From positions 1-64,000 of the forward strand of contig CAADYR010000035.1 of NCBI GenBank assembly GCA_900753305.1: a DNA stretch of 64,000 nucleotides, in the 5' to 3' direction. The stretch is from Lachnospiraceae bacterium (GTDB taxonomy: Bacteria; Bacillota; Clostridia; Lachnospirales; Lachnospiraceae). Below are positions 8,812-17,134 of this stretch, in pieces. The translations under genes were made by a program, and so were the position numbers. The notes beneath the pieces were generated by a model. It was not told the origin of the DNA and searched no databases. It saw only the letters and a list, made by a program, of their open reading frames with translations. Numbering within the stretch: position 1 is the first letter of the stretch; each line of letters opens with the position of its first letter.

Positions 8812-9831
8812 ATGTCAGTCACGATTTCAGATGTTGCTTCCCAAGCCGGAGTCTCTACTTCCACTGTATCCAAAGTCATTAATAATAATCCAACGATTTC
8901 TGCCGAAACAACAGCCAGAGTCAATGCCGCGATCAGGGAGCTTAACTATATTCCAAATTCCAGGGCTGTAAGTTTCGCCAAAGGACAGGCTAAAAACGTA
9001 GTTTATCTGTCCACTCTGGGAAAAGATGTTGCCTATGAAAATCCCCATATGTTCGATATCATGTGTGGAGTCTATCATGAGCTGACCGCACATCATTATA
9101 TGATGACTCTGGTAGATACTTCCGAAGAAGCCTATCCTGGTGAACGCGCGATCACGGAAATAAAAAAACGCTCCGCAGATGGACTCATCATTCATGGTTC
9201 TATCGTAAACGAAACGTTAGCAAAACATTTACTGGAGGAAGAAATTCCTCATATTATCATCGGTCATCCCGATTTTGAAACCAGACTGTGCTGGATTGAT
9301 ACCGATCACACCCTGGCTGGAGAATATGCCGCAGATCATATCTGCGAATGTGGCTATACGGATGTCTTTTTCATTGCCGGCAGAAGAAACGATACCATCT
9401 CCAATCAACGTCTCAAAGGATTTAAAAAGGGCATGATCCATCATAAAGAATACATCACCCGGGAAAATATCGGTTATACGAATAATACACAGGAGGGCGC
9501 TTATGATGTGACGCGCAATATGCTGCAAAAATTGTCAAAACCACAAGTCATTGTCTGTGAAAATAACCTTCTGGCACTTGGCGTTGTCAATGCACTCCGT
9601 GATCTGTCTCTTAATATTCCGGATGATATTGCTCTGATGACTTTTGACATTTATCCATATTCAAAAATTATTCAGCCACAGCCTACTGTTATTGACATCA
9701 ATATGTACGACATTGGCATACAGGCTGGTCGCATGATGCTCCATAAGCTTGAAAATCCCAGACTGATGGTACAGAGCTTCACCGCCCTTCCTACCCTGAT
9801 TCAGGGGCAGACTACCACGAGAATCATATAA
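8812..9831 (+). CDS. LacI/GalR-family regulator of the maltodextrin operon
   Basis: This 339-residue transcription factor has an N-terminal helix-turn-helix at residues 2-22 (ISDVASQAGVSTSTVSKVI), followed by the hinge region and a periplasmic-binding-like effector domain (about 60-335). The ATG at 8812 is chosen because GAGGAG stands 10 nt upstream and the HTH then begins at residue 3. An upstream ATG would add 11 residues without a ribosome site. It is divergent from the sugar-uptake operon, so a MalR-like role responding to maltose or maltodextrin is the natural inference. Its stop is only 13 nt from the convergent azlC end, with no terminator between. Confidence 0.88.
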   Translation: MSVTISDVASQAGVSTSTVSKVINNNPTISAETTARVNAAIRELNYIPNSRAVSFAKGQAKNVVYLSTLGKDVAYENPHMFDIMCGVYHELTAHHYMMTLVDTSEEAYPGERAITEIKKRSADGLIIHGSIVNETLAKHLLEEEIPHIIIGHPDFETRLCWIDTDHTLAGEYAADHICECGYTDVFFIAGRRNDTISNQRLKGFKKGMIHHKEYITRENIGYTNNTQEGAYDVTRNMLQKLSKPQVIVCENNLLALGVVNALRDLSLNIPDDIALMTFDIYPYSKIIQPQPTVIDINMYDIGIQAGRMMLHKLENPRLMVQSFTALPTLIQGQTTTRII

Positions 9832-9844
9832 ACGGCTGTACTTA

Positions 9845-10357
9845 CTATGATATTCCTTCCAGTTGTACGGGAAGTAACTGACCGATCATGCCTCCTGCTA
9901 CTGCACCTGCCATCCATGAGATTCTACTCAACAATGCCACCCATGCCATGGTATCGAAGCGCCTGTGTTTCTCCTGTTCACTCTCTTCTCCCTGTGCCGG
10001 CAAAAGGGAACAGTTCACAGCATAAGTCTCATCGGTCATTGTATACACCATATATGGATAGCGTTTCCCCATCTGCTTAAAATCCTCTACAAAGGTCAAT
10101 CCATAGAAGAACTGTCGGCTGTTCATGAACAGTGCAGTCATCATGATCGTAAGAATGGATGCACCACTGCTTAGAAAAGCAACCAGTACAAACTGAAATG
10201 CGCCTGTATACACCGTCATACTGGCAAGTAATGACCAGCCCCAGCCAAATCCGGCTTCCTGCATCATCAGCCCGTAAGCCATACTGACAAACAGATAGCT
10301 TCCCATAATAGGCAGGGAATGAATCAATGCCTGCTGTATTGTCTTTTTCTGATCCAT
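9845..10357 (-). pseudogene. azlC: AzlC-type branched-chain amino acid exporter, C-terminally truncated
   Basis: The 170 residues match the first two thirds of AzlC (LIV-E family large subunit, usually about 230-250 residues). The visible features are MGSYLFVSMAYGLMM, the SMTVYTGAFQFVLVA helix and MNSRQFFYGLTF. The frame stops right after GQLLPVQLEGIS, where homologues have the last two or three helices, and no azlD follows. The start ATG overlaps the stop of the upstream esterase gene (TAATG), so the two were translationally coupled. The missing 3' end, the missing azlD and the absence of a terminator before the convergent regulator gene point to a deletion at about 9832-9845. Function is doubtful. 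Confidence 0.7.
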
Positions 10358-10998
10358 TATGCTACCCCTGTAGCAGGCGGGATCTCTGTAAGCTTACGAT
10401 AAACTGCTTCAGCCAGTCTTCTGTGTCCTTCCTCATCCAGATGTTCCTGATCTACAGGACTCGGGGTGGCATAATCGGATGCTGCCATAAAGTATGTTCC
10501 CTGCTCTACTGCGATTCTCTGGTAAACTGCCTTTAACTTTCTGGCTGTTTCTACAGATTCACGGTCAAATTCCGGATCGAACTCTGCTTTCCACACTTCT
10601 TCACCCAGTAAAATTGGAGAAATCAGCAATATTTTAATAGAACGATCTGCCTGTCTGATCTGTCCGATCAGTTTCTCGACTCCCAGTCCGATCACTTCTG
10701 CGGAAGCATGATAATATGACTTGCAATCATTGGTTCCCAACATAAGGATTACCGTATCCAGTGGCTTGTGACTCTCCAACAATGCAGGGAGTAAGTCACT
10801 TCCCTTACGATCTTCACGCAATTCATCCTCGAATACTGTAGTTCTGCCGCATAATCCTTCCTCTGTAACTCTGATTCCTTCTGCATAGAGCCTGTCTGCC
10901 AGAATACTCGTCCATCTCACATTCCAGCCATATCTGCCCTTTCCTCCCGGTATATATCCATATGTATTTGAATCACCAAAGCATAAAATTTCTCTCAT
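10357..10998 (-). CDS. SGNH/GDSL-family esterase (arylesterase-like)
   Basis: This is a 213-residue cytoplasmic hydrolase with SGNH blocks. Block I, CFGDSNTYGY, carries the nucleophilic Ser near residue 8. Gly in the next block is less clear, LGTNDCKSYY carries the oxyanion Asn, and DQEHLDEEGHR carries the catalytic Asp and His near 195. No signal peptide is seen. The start at 10998 puts the GDS block at the usual distance; an upstream in-frame start would add eight residues. It is the first gene of a two-gene unit with truncated azlC. The family hydrolyses carboxyl esters such as acetylated sugars or aryl esters. The substrate is unknown. Confidence 0.85.
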   Translation of the reverse strand: MREILCFGDSNTYGYIPGGKGRYGWNVRWTSILADRLYAEGIRVTEEGLCGRTTVFEDELREDRKGSDLLPALLESHKPLDTVILMLGTNDCKSYYHASAEVIGLGVEKLIGQIRQADRSIKILLISPILLGEEVWKAEFDPEFDRESVETARKLKAVYQRIAVEQGTYFMAASDYATPSPVDQEHLDEEGHRRLAEAVYRKLTEIPPATGVA

Positions 10999-11199
10999 CG
11001 TGGTGTCCTGCCTTTCTTTCAATTCCTATTATCTTAGTATGATTAATATGAATTTATTATATACACAATCACTATTGTTGTCAATCATGTTTTCAGGTAT
11101 AATGTAACTATTCAATGCCCTGCAGCAAAAGGTATCACAGATATGATTTTGTGAATGTGGTTTTGAACAGTTATTGTATATTAAAGAGGGTAAACTACT

Positions 11200-12243
11200 A
11201 TGATAAGATTTGAATGTGACTATGCTGAAGGAATGCATCCTGCGATTCTTGAAGCACTTATGAAAACCAACGATGAACAGACTCCCGGCTATGGTGTGGA
11301 CGGGCACTGTGAACATGCAAGAGCACTGATCAGGGAAGCATGCGGCGTTCAGGATGTGGATGTACATTTTCTCGTAGGTGGCACACAGACAAATGCCACC
11401 ATTATTTCCGCAGGTTTAAGGCCCTATCAGGGAGTTCTCTCTGCCTCCACCGGACATATCAATGTCCACGAAACAGGTGCGATCGAGAGCTACGGTCATA
11501 AGGTTCTTCCACTCCCGTCTACAGATGGTAAGATTACCGCTGTCCAGATAGAAGAAGCATGGGAAACTCATATCCACGATGGCAGCTTTGAGCACATTGT
11601 ACAACCCGGCATGGTATATATCTCCCAGCCAACAGAAAACGGCACACTCTACTCCAGGGCAGAATTGGAACAGATCAGTGCAGTATGCCGCAGGGCAGGT
11701 CTTTTCCTGTTCGTTGATGGTGCGCGCTGTGGTTATGGTCTGATGGCACAGGGAAATGACGTTATGCTCCCTGATCTGGCTGCTCTCGCTGATGTCTTTT
11801 ACATCGGTGGAACCAAGGTAGGTGCCATGTTCGGTGAAGCAGTCGTTATTGTTAATCCTGCTCTCAAGAAAGATTTCCGTTACTTTATCAAGCAGCATGG
11901 GGCTATGCTTGCAAAGGGCAGACTTCTTGGTATCCAGTATGAAGTCCTCTTCACCGATCATCTGTATGAAAAGATAGCACTTCATGCTGATGAACTTGCC
12001 ATGCGCATCCGTCATGCTTTTGAGAAACACAATGTCTCTATGCTCTACGACTCTGTGACCAATCAGCAGTACCCAGTTCTGACTGATACAGAACTGGCTG
12101 CTTTCAGTAAAAAATATGCATTCAGTTTCTGGTGCAAAACAGACGATACCCACAGTGCCGTACGTGTATGCACCAGTTGGGCAACAAAAGAAGAAGTTGT
12201 GGACGAACTGATCCGAGATATCGACCAGATCTGTAACAGATAA
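11200..12243 (+). CDS. ltaE: Low-specificity L-threonine aldolase
   Basis: This 347-residue PLP enzyme of the beta-eliminating lyase fold type I cleaves L-threonine or L-allo-threonine to glycine and acetaldehyde. The sequence starts with the family pattern FECDYAEGMHPAILEAL. It contains GGTQTNATI for cofactor binding, SQPTENGTLY, and the Schiff-base Lys in YIGGTKVGAMFGE near residue 206. The length is normal. It is a single gene transcribed alone. The preceding intergenic region is AT-rich, and a hairpin terminator shared with the convergent GGDEF gene follows. Its role is probably glycine supply or threonine catabolism. Confidence 0.92.
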   Translation: MIRFECDYAEGMHPAILEALMKTNDEQTPGYGVDGHCEHARALIREACGVQDVDVHFLVGGTQTNATIISAGLRPYQGVLSASTGHINVHETGAIESYGHKVLPLPSTDGKITAVQIEEAWETHIHDGSFEHIVQPGMVYISQPTENGTLYSRAELEQISAVCRRAGLFLFVDGARCGYGLMAQGNDVMLPDLAALADVFYIGGTKVGAMFGEAVVIVNPALKKDFRYFIKQHGAMLAKGRLLGIQYEVLFTDHLYEKIALHADELAMRIRHAFEKHNVSMLYDSVTNQQYPVLTDTELAAFSKKYAFSFWCKTDDTHSAVRVCTSWATKEEVVDELIRDIDQICNR

Positions 12244-12255
12244 TATATGTACATT

Positions 12256-12288
12256 AAGAAAAGCAGCCGTTACGTGCTGCTTTTCTTT
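12256..12288. terminator. Bidirectional terminator
   Basis: AAGAAAAGCAGC (12256-12267) pairs with GCTGCTTTTCTT (12277-12288) over a 9-nt loop, with T-rich flanks in both directions. It overlaps the last codons of the convergent GGDEF gene and ends both that gene and the threonine aldolase. Confidence 0.85.
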
Positions 12289-13949
12289 TCCTCTGCATAA
12301 TGATACTGATTCTTACCATTGATCTTGCTCTTATATAGTGCTTCATCTGCCAAACTTAATATCTTCTGGTAAGATGGGGCACCATCCCTGACAAAGGCAA
12401 TTCCTGCACTACAACTAACAGGTATGTCACTTCCATGGACGAATAGATCAATAAAATGTTCCATAAGCTCATCAATGTCATTGCGTGTACAATCATTTTC
12501 TATAAAGACAAAAAACTCATCACCGCCAAATCTTCCTACCAGTCCCACACTTGCAAACGTTTCTTCCAGGCTATCCGCCATATGTTTAAGCACATCATCT
12601 CCAGCCAAATGACCATACTGATCATTCACTGCTTTAAAGTTGTCCACATCCATCAATACGATTGCACCTTTTAATGCATTGTCTGGATTCTTCATATGCA
12701 CATTCACTCTGTCCTCAAACACTTTACGATTAAACACACCCGTCAATGCATCTGTCTGTGCTGCTTCCTGCTGCCGTTTCTCCGCGTCGATATCTCTTAA
12801 ATACAACAATGCATACATATTCTGGGAATATTTTTCCTTAAAGGTATAAATCGTCAACTGTACCCATCGCCATTCCTGAATCAACAGTCGCTTATAAGTA
12901 TATCTGATAATTCCTCTCTCCTTGCAAAGCATCTGATGATACATATCATCCACGCTGTCACAGGTAACGAATTTATTCTTCGCATTTTTTGCCGGCACAT
13001 ACTGATGCTGACAATCCACTAAATACTGAATAAATTTCCTGCCCTGTCCCTGAAAACGGTTAGGGCAGTCTGCCCACAGACCTCCTGCTGCCTGAAGCTG
13101 ATCACTTTCCAGATCGAGTTCAGCATACGCAAATGCCTCTGAAAGACTCGCATGGTAAAAGTCACGTATACGTTGATTCTCCAATTCCGCAATACGTTCT
13201 TGATCTGCTACACGCAGTTGTACCAGTATGGTTCCACGATCACATTCATCTTCACTCAGATGTCTTGTCGTCATTTTATACCACGAATATTCTCCCGAGG
13301 AAGACTTCATTAACAATTCCATTTCCTTGACATCGACTCTGTTCTCAACGTCACGAAATATATTTCGAAACTCTTCAGCAAAATGTGGATGTACGATTTT
13401 TTCATCAATCCATCTGTCCGGGAAGTTATCCTCATGCATCTGACTTCCATTTAAAAGTTGTCTGGCAGTATGAAAATATATAGAATGTGTCTGGGAATTG
13501 AACTCAAATAATTCACTGGACGGTTCATCCTGAAACACTCTCGTTTCCACTATATTGTTTACGATTCCATGATATCCGACAACACATATCGTTCCGTCTT
13601 TATCATCTTTGCGTGCACCGGTACATCTGATCTTGACCTCTCCGTGAACCGGATGTCTCCAGGTATATTGTAACTGTACGATATTACCCGTACGTATCAT
13701 GTCCTGTACACAATTATTTACATAATTATAATATCCGTTGTTAATTCGGCTATACCAGTATTGATAACATTCTTCAGGCGTTAGCCACTTGGGAACAGCC
13801 ATGATCCGACGCATTGTATCATCGGCATACATCTCATTGATCTGACCGTTAACACCAAGTCTGATTGCCCATAGTCCCATTTCCGTAGCTTTTAAAATAT
13901 CTTTCTGGTCAAAATGATATATTTTCCCGCTTTCATCTCTCTCACTCAT
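12270..13949 (-). CDS. PAS-like sensor diguanylate cyclase (GGDEF)
   Basis: This 559-residue protein has no clear membrane segments and is probably cytoplasmic. Residues 15-380 read as three consecutive PAS-like modules, with the repeated pattern of an aromatic-rich module followed by WRHPVHGEVKIRC or YSWYKMTTRHL segments. The GGDEF domain occupies about 395-555. DALTGVFNRKVFEDR opens it and RFGGDEFFVF (near 475) is an intact active site. It should make cyclic di-GMP in response to an unknown signal. No obvious inhibitory RxxD site is visible before the GGDEF motif. It is a monocistronic gene. Confidence 0.88.
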   Translation of the reverse strand: MSERDESGKIYHFDQKDILKATEMGLWAIRLGVNGQINEMYADDTMRRIMAVPKWLTPEECYQYWYSRINNGYYNYVNNCVQDMIRTGNIVQLQYTWRHPVHGEVKIRCTGARKDDKDGTICVVGYHGIVNNIVETRVFQDEPSSELFEFNSQTHSIYFHTARQLLNGSQMHEDNFPDRWIDEKIVHPHFAEEFRNIFRDVENRVDVKEMELLMKSSSGEYSWYKMTTRHLSEDECDRGTILVQLRVADQERIAELENQRIRDFYHASLSEAFAYAELDLESDQLQAAGGLWADCPNRFQGQGRKFIQYLVDCQHQYVPAKNAKNKFVTCDSVDDMYHQMLCKERGIIRYTYKRLLIQEWRWVQLTIYTFKEKYSQNMYALLYLRDIDAEKRQQEAAQTDALTGVFNRKVFEDRVNVHMKNPDNALKGAIVLMDVDNFKAVNDQYGHLAGDDVLKHMADSLEETFASVGLVGRFGGDEFFVFIENDCTRNDIDELMEHFIDLFVHGSDIPVSCSAGIAFVRDGAPSYQKILSLADEALYKSKINGKNQYHYAEEKKSST

Positions 13950-14075
13950 AATATTTATCCGTTTCTTTCAAGAATTTTCTTTGCAATATCCAGTACAGTC
14001 TCAATATTTGATAGTTGTTTGCATTTTATAATATTTTAGCACAATATTGTATACAATTCAACTAAGGTAATCAAA

Positions 14076-14108
14076 AAAACAGGCATGTTATAATTTCATG
14101 CCTGTTTT
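14076..14108. terminator. Terminator after the DUF3793 gene
   Basis: AAAACAGGCATG (14076-14087) pairs with CATGCCTGTTTT (14097-14108), with A/T tracts on both sides. It lies 32 nt beyond the DUF3793 stop and ends the flavodoxin-DUF3793 unit. Confidence 0.85.
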
Positions 14109-14139
14109 CAATCTCAATATATTATTTTCCTTGTACAAG

Positions 14140-14697
14140 TCAGGATGCACTGACAGTCATCTGCTCAATATTCCTGCCGTCTGCAAAGACCTGCCGATAG
14201 ACCTGCGTACATTTCTCCAGCTTGCAAAATACCTTTCTTGCCTCGTTCTCATTACAATAGACTTTCCATATACCGCAGCATTTACAGTCTCGACCCTTAT
14301 GATCTATAAATCCAATGACATCTGCTAATGGATACCCCAGAAATACCCCTATTTCATGGGGAAATCCATCTTCTGCAAATAATCTGGTCCTTAACTGTAC
14401 CAGGCAGGAATCCACTTCACAGTCCGCATAACCGTATTTCTGCAATAGTTGTGCCACTCCATCTTTATGAAGATCTTTTGCCAAAAGTCCCGGTCTGTAC
14501 ACATAAATCAGAACATAGGAATCTTTCCAGAGCAAAGTTTCTATTCTGACACCTCTGTCATTTAATTTACGATTCAGCTCATATATCTCGCGCAGAACCT
14601 CTTTCTTAGATGTCCTGATACGATAATTGAACAGATTAGCACTTTTGATTCCTGCCAGCGTAGGTGCACAATATGTAATCAGTCCCTCTTCAAGCAT
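14140..14697 (-). CDS. DUF3793 family protein
   Basis: This is a 185-residue protein of unknown function. The sequence fits DUF3793: ITYCAPTLAGIKSANLF at the N-terminus, a central LLWKDSYVLIYVYRP strand, FPHEIGVFLGYPLADVIGF, then KCCGIWKVYCNE. In Clostridia this family is very often encoded beside a flavodoxin, and here it starts 10 nt after one, so a redox or iron-related role with flavodoxin is inferred only from context. It contains a DCKCCG cysteine cluster that could bind metal. The start is the first ATG after the flavodoxin stop. Confidence 0.82.
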   Translation of the reverse strand: MLEEGLITYCAPTLAGIKSANLFNYRIRTSKKEVLREIYELNRKLNDRGVRIETLLWKDSYVLIYVYRPGLLAKDLHKDGVAQLLQKYGYADCEVDSCLVQLRTRLFAEDGFPHEIGVFLGYPLADVIGFIDHKGRDCKCCGIWKVYCNENEARKVFCKLEKCTQVYRQVFADGRNIEQMTVSAS

Positions 14698-14707
14698 ACT
14701 TCACCAA

Positions 14708-15139
14708 TTACATGCCAGCTAACTGCTTACCAAGATTTTCGCACTCTGCAAGTACACTGTCGTCAGGTGTTTCGTGGCTCATTAAGCCCTCTCCACCTAC
14801 AATCTTGGCTCCGGCTGCTTCCATACGTTCTACCCAGTCACGCATCCACTGTCCATCGCCCCATCCATAAGAGCCAAACAATGCGATGTTCTTACCGGAT
14901 ACGAAGCCTTCCAGATCACTTACAAAAGGCTCCATCTCGCACTCTTCAAGTACTTCTGCTCCCATTGCAGGGCAGCCAAGAGCATATACGGATGCATTCT
15001 TTAAATCATCGATAGATGCTTCTGACACAAACTGTACTACTGCTTCCTTGCCTGCAGCGGTAATACCTCTCCCAATTGCTTCTGCCATAGCCTGTGTATT
15101 TCCTGACTGTGACCAATATACAACATAAATCTTATCCAT
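14708..15139 (-). CDS. Flavodoxin
   Basis: This 143-residue FMN-binding electron carrier has the phosphate-binding loop SQSGNT at residues 9-14 after the first strand (IYVVYW). The LGCPAMGAEVLEE and ALFGSYGWGDGQW segments form the isoalloxazine-binding loops. The length is that of short-chain flavodoxins. It is encoded between enolase and DUF3793, all on the minus strand. The gap to enolase is 24 nt, so a three-gene transcript is possible. A low-iron role replacing ferredoxin is the family's usual function. Confidence 0.92.
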   Translation of the reverse strand: MDKIYVVYWSQSGNTQAMAEAIGRGITAAGKEAVVQFVSEASIDDLKNASVYALGCPAMGAEVLEECEMEPFVSDLEGFVSGKNIALFGSYGWGDGQWMRDWVERMEAAGAKIVGGEGLMSHETPDDSVLAECENLGKQLAGM

Positions 15140-15163
15140 TGAAATTCTCCTTTTCTTTGATCC

Positions 15164-16462
15164 TTATTTAACATTAAAAGCCTTGATTCCAGGATATACT
15201 GCGCTGTCACCAAGCTGCTCCTCGATTCTAAGAAGCTGATTGTACTTGGCAACACGTTCAGATCTGCTGGGTGCACCTGTCTTGATCTGGCATGTATTAA
15301 GTGCAACTGCCAAATCTGCAATTGTAGTATCTGCTGTTTCTCCTGAACGATGTGAAGAAATCGCTGTGTATCCAGCCTTATGAGCCATCTTAATAGCCTC
15401 TAATGTCTCAGATACAGAACCAATCTGGTTCAATTTGATCAGGATTGCATTACCTGCACCAAGTTCAATACCCTTGGATAATCTCTCTGTGTTGGTTACG
15501 AACAGGTCATCACCAACTAACTGTACCTTATCACCAAGTCTCTTGGTAAGCTTCTGCCAGCCTTCCCAGTCTTCTTCATCCAGACCATCTTCAATAGAAA
15601 TGATAGGATATTTCTCACACAGTTTTACCCAATGCTCGATCAGTTCTTCAGAAGTATATTCTGTTCCAGCCTTAGGAAGTTTGTAATATCCCTTGCCTTT
15701 TTCACTCTTCCATTCAGAAGATGCTGCATCCATGGCAATTCTGAAATCGCGTCCCGGCTCATATCCGGCTTTCTTAACAGCCTCAAGGATTGTTTCAATT
15801 GCTTCCTCATCAGATTTAAGTGCCGGAGCAAAACCACCCTCATCACCTACTGATGTAGCCAGTCCTCTTGACTTAAGAATTGCTGCAAGTGCATGGAATA
15901 CTTCTGCGCACCATCTCAAGGCTTCCTTGAAGGAAGGTGCACCAACAGGCATGATCATGAATTCCTGTACATCAAGTCCTGATGAAAGTGCATGGCAGCC
16001 GCCATTTACGATATTCATCATAGGAACAGGAAGTCTGTTGCCTGAAATACCACCCAGAAAACGATATAAAGGAATATCCAGTGAGATAGATGCTGCTCTT
16101 GCTGTTGCAATAGATACTGCAAGAATCGCATTTGCACCAAGTTTGGATTTGCCCTTTGTTCCGTCTGCTTTGATCATAGCTGCATCTACTGCATAGATAT
16201 CAGATGCATCCAGACCTGTGATTGCTTCTGCAATTACTGTATTAATATTCTCTACTGCTTTGGTAACGCCCTTGCCAAGATATCTTGACTTGTCGCCATC
16301 ACGAAGCTCTAATGCCTCGAATTCACCTGTTGATGCGCCGGAAGGAGCTGTACCTCTTCCAACTGTTCCATCTACTAATGTTACTTCTGCCTCTACAGTA
16401 GGATTTCCTCTCGAATCCAATATTTCTCTGCCGATTACCTTTTCAATCTGCAAATAGTCCAT
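15164..16462 (-). CDS. eno: Enolase
   Basis: This 432-residue cytosolic glycolytic enzyme converts 2-phosphoglycerate to phosphoenolpyruvate. The N-terminal pattern is IEKVIGREILDSRGNPTVE. The loop SGASTGEFEALELRD, the metal and catalytic region VGDEGGFAP, LVGDDLFVTN and the catalytic Lys in ILIKLNQIGS are all present, as is SHRSGETAD. I take the ATG at 16462 because homologues start with this segment. An upstream ATG (16507) would place 15 extra residues in a region that forms a leader hairpin. A promoter at 16636-16664 and a structured 5' leader precede it. Confidence 0.95.
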   Translation of the reverse strand: MDYLQIEKVIGREILDSRGNPTVEAEVTLVDGTVGRGTAPSGASTGEFEALELRDGDKSRYLGKGVTKAVENINTVIAEAITGLDASDIYAVDAAMIKADGTKGKSKLGANAILAVSIATARAASISLDIPLYRFLGGISGNRLPVPMMNIVNGGCHALSSGLDVQEFMIMPVGAPSFKEALRWCAEVFHALAAILKSRGLATSVGDEGGFAPALKSDEEAIETILEAVKKAGYEPGRDFRIAMDAASSEWKSEKGKGYYKLPKAGTEYTSEELIEHWVKLCEKYPIISIEDGLDEEDWEGWQKLTKRLGDKVQLVGDDLFVTNTERLSKGIELGAGNAILIKLNQIGSVSETLEAIKMAHKAGYTAISSHRSGETADTTIADLAVALNTCQIKTGAPSRSERVAKYNQLLRIEEQLGDSAVYPGIKAFNVK

Positions 16463-16630
16463 TTTTGTCACCATGCCTTTCCCGCGGCTGTTCTCTTTGG
16501 CAGCCACATAATGTTAGAGTTGGACCCTTGCCGGAAGGTGAATCGTCCTTCCTTTCAGTATCCGCGTGTGTTCAGATATTTTGCAAGGAGTCCACATGAT
16601 TTATTCAATTTAGTTAGCATTTTCTAACCA
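16463..16630 (-). ncRNA. Structured 5' leader of enolase (candidate cis-regulatory RNA)
   Basis: The transcript upstream of eno folds into a possible three-way junction. P1 pairs 16583-16593 with 16522-16531 (10 bp, one bulged U). P2 is a short TATC/GATA stem (16575-16578 with 16559-16562). P3 pairs GGAAGG with CCTTCC (16547-16552 with 16533-16538). A further GGCTG/CAGCC hairpin (16501-16505 with 16486-16490) lies just before the start codon. I do not recognise a known riboswitch class. The fold was worked out by eye. Confidence 0.4.
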
Positions 16631-16635
16631 TAGTT

Positions 16636-16664
16636 ATAGTAGCATAACTCTTTATGTGAAGCAA
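16636..16664 (-). promoter_or_regulatory. eno: Promoter of enolase
   Basis: On the minus strand TTGCTT (16664-16659), a 17-nt spacer and TACTAT (16641-16636) form a sigma-A-like promoter. It gives a leader of about 170 nt. Confidence 0.5.
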
Positions 16665-16837
16665 CTGTTTTAGTGAGAAACATTCTCATTTTGAACTGTT
16701 TCAAACCTGGAAAATGGTGGTATACTTTTTATAGGTTAGAAATAACTAATTCAAAATAGGCATATGGAATCGAATGCGAATTTGCGACAAAGTGCCACAA
16801 ATCCTTGTAGCATTCCTTCAGGAGAGGAGAATCTGTC

Positions 16838-17068
16838 ATGGGAAGAATCTATCGTTTATCAAAAAAGGTATCAGAAAAAGAGGCAAATGAGATCCTGCGT
16901 GAGATCAGGGTATTATCAGATGTAGAAGATGCTGAATTTGAGGAATCCGGTGGTCTGAAAGTAGTTACCAAAGACAATCAGTTTCTGGATGTTATGAGTG
17001 CTGCTGTTAACATCTGTAACAGAGTAGCTGATGGATTAGAGCTTAGTTTTGCCAGATTTGCATATTAA
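16838..17068 (+). CDS. Small HMA2-like protein beside a metal ATPase
   Basis: This 76-residue protein (MGRIYRLSKKVSEKEANEIL at its start) has a beta-alpha-beta pattern like an HMA-type ferredoxin fold but without a CxxC metal-binding pair. A single Cys occurs near residue 60. Proteins of this kind are called HMA2-domain proteins and are found near P-type ATPases of the type encoded convergently at 17135-19219. An AGGAGAGGAG Shine-Dalgarno precedes the ATG. It may be an accessory or regulatory subunit. That is inferred from context. Confidence 0.6.
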   Translation: MGRIYRLSKKVSEKEANEILREIRVLSDVEDAEFEESGGLKVVTKDNQFLDVMSAAVNICNRVADGLELSFARFAY

Positions 17069-17081
17069 TATTCATTTTCAT

Positions 17082-17120
17082 AAAAAAGACACGGAACATC
17101 GACATGTCCGTGTCTTTTTT
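17082..17120. terminator. Bidirectional terminator
   Basis: AAAAAAGACACGGA and TCCGTGTCTTTTTT form a 14-bp stem with a short loop between the HMA2-like gene and the convergent ATPase gene. It has A and T tracts suited to both directions. Confidence 0.9.
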
Positions 17121-17134
17121 GCATATTTGGATAA

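Noticed and set aside
11416..12153. 245-codon minus-strand frame
   Set aside because: It is antisense to the threonine aldolase gene, which has all family motifs; the frame has no recognisable domain.
16700..16740. Possible plus-strand promoter TTTCAA-N16-TATACT for the HMA2-like gene
   Set aside because: The -10 fits, but the -35 is poor and the leader would be about 100 nt, so it is not reported as a feature.
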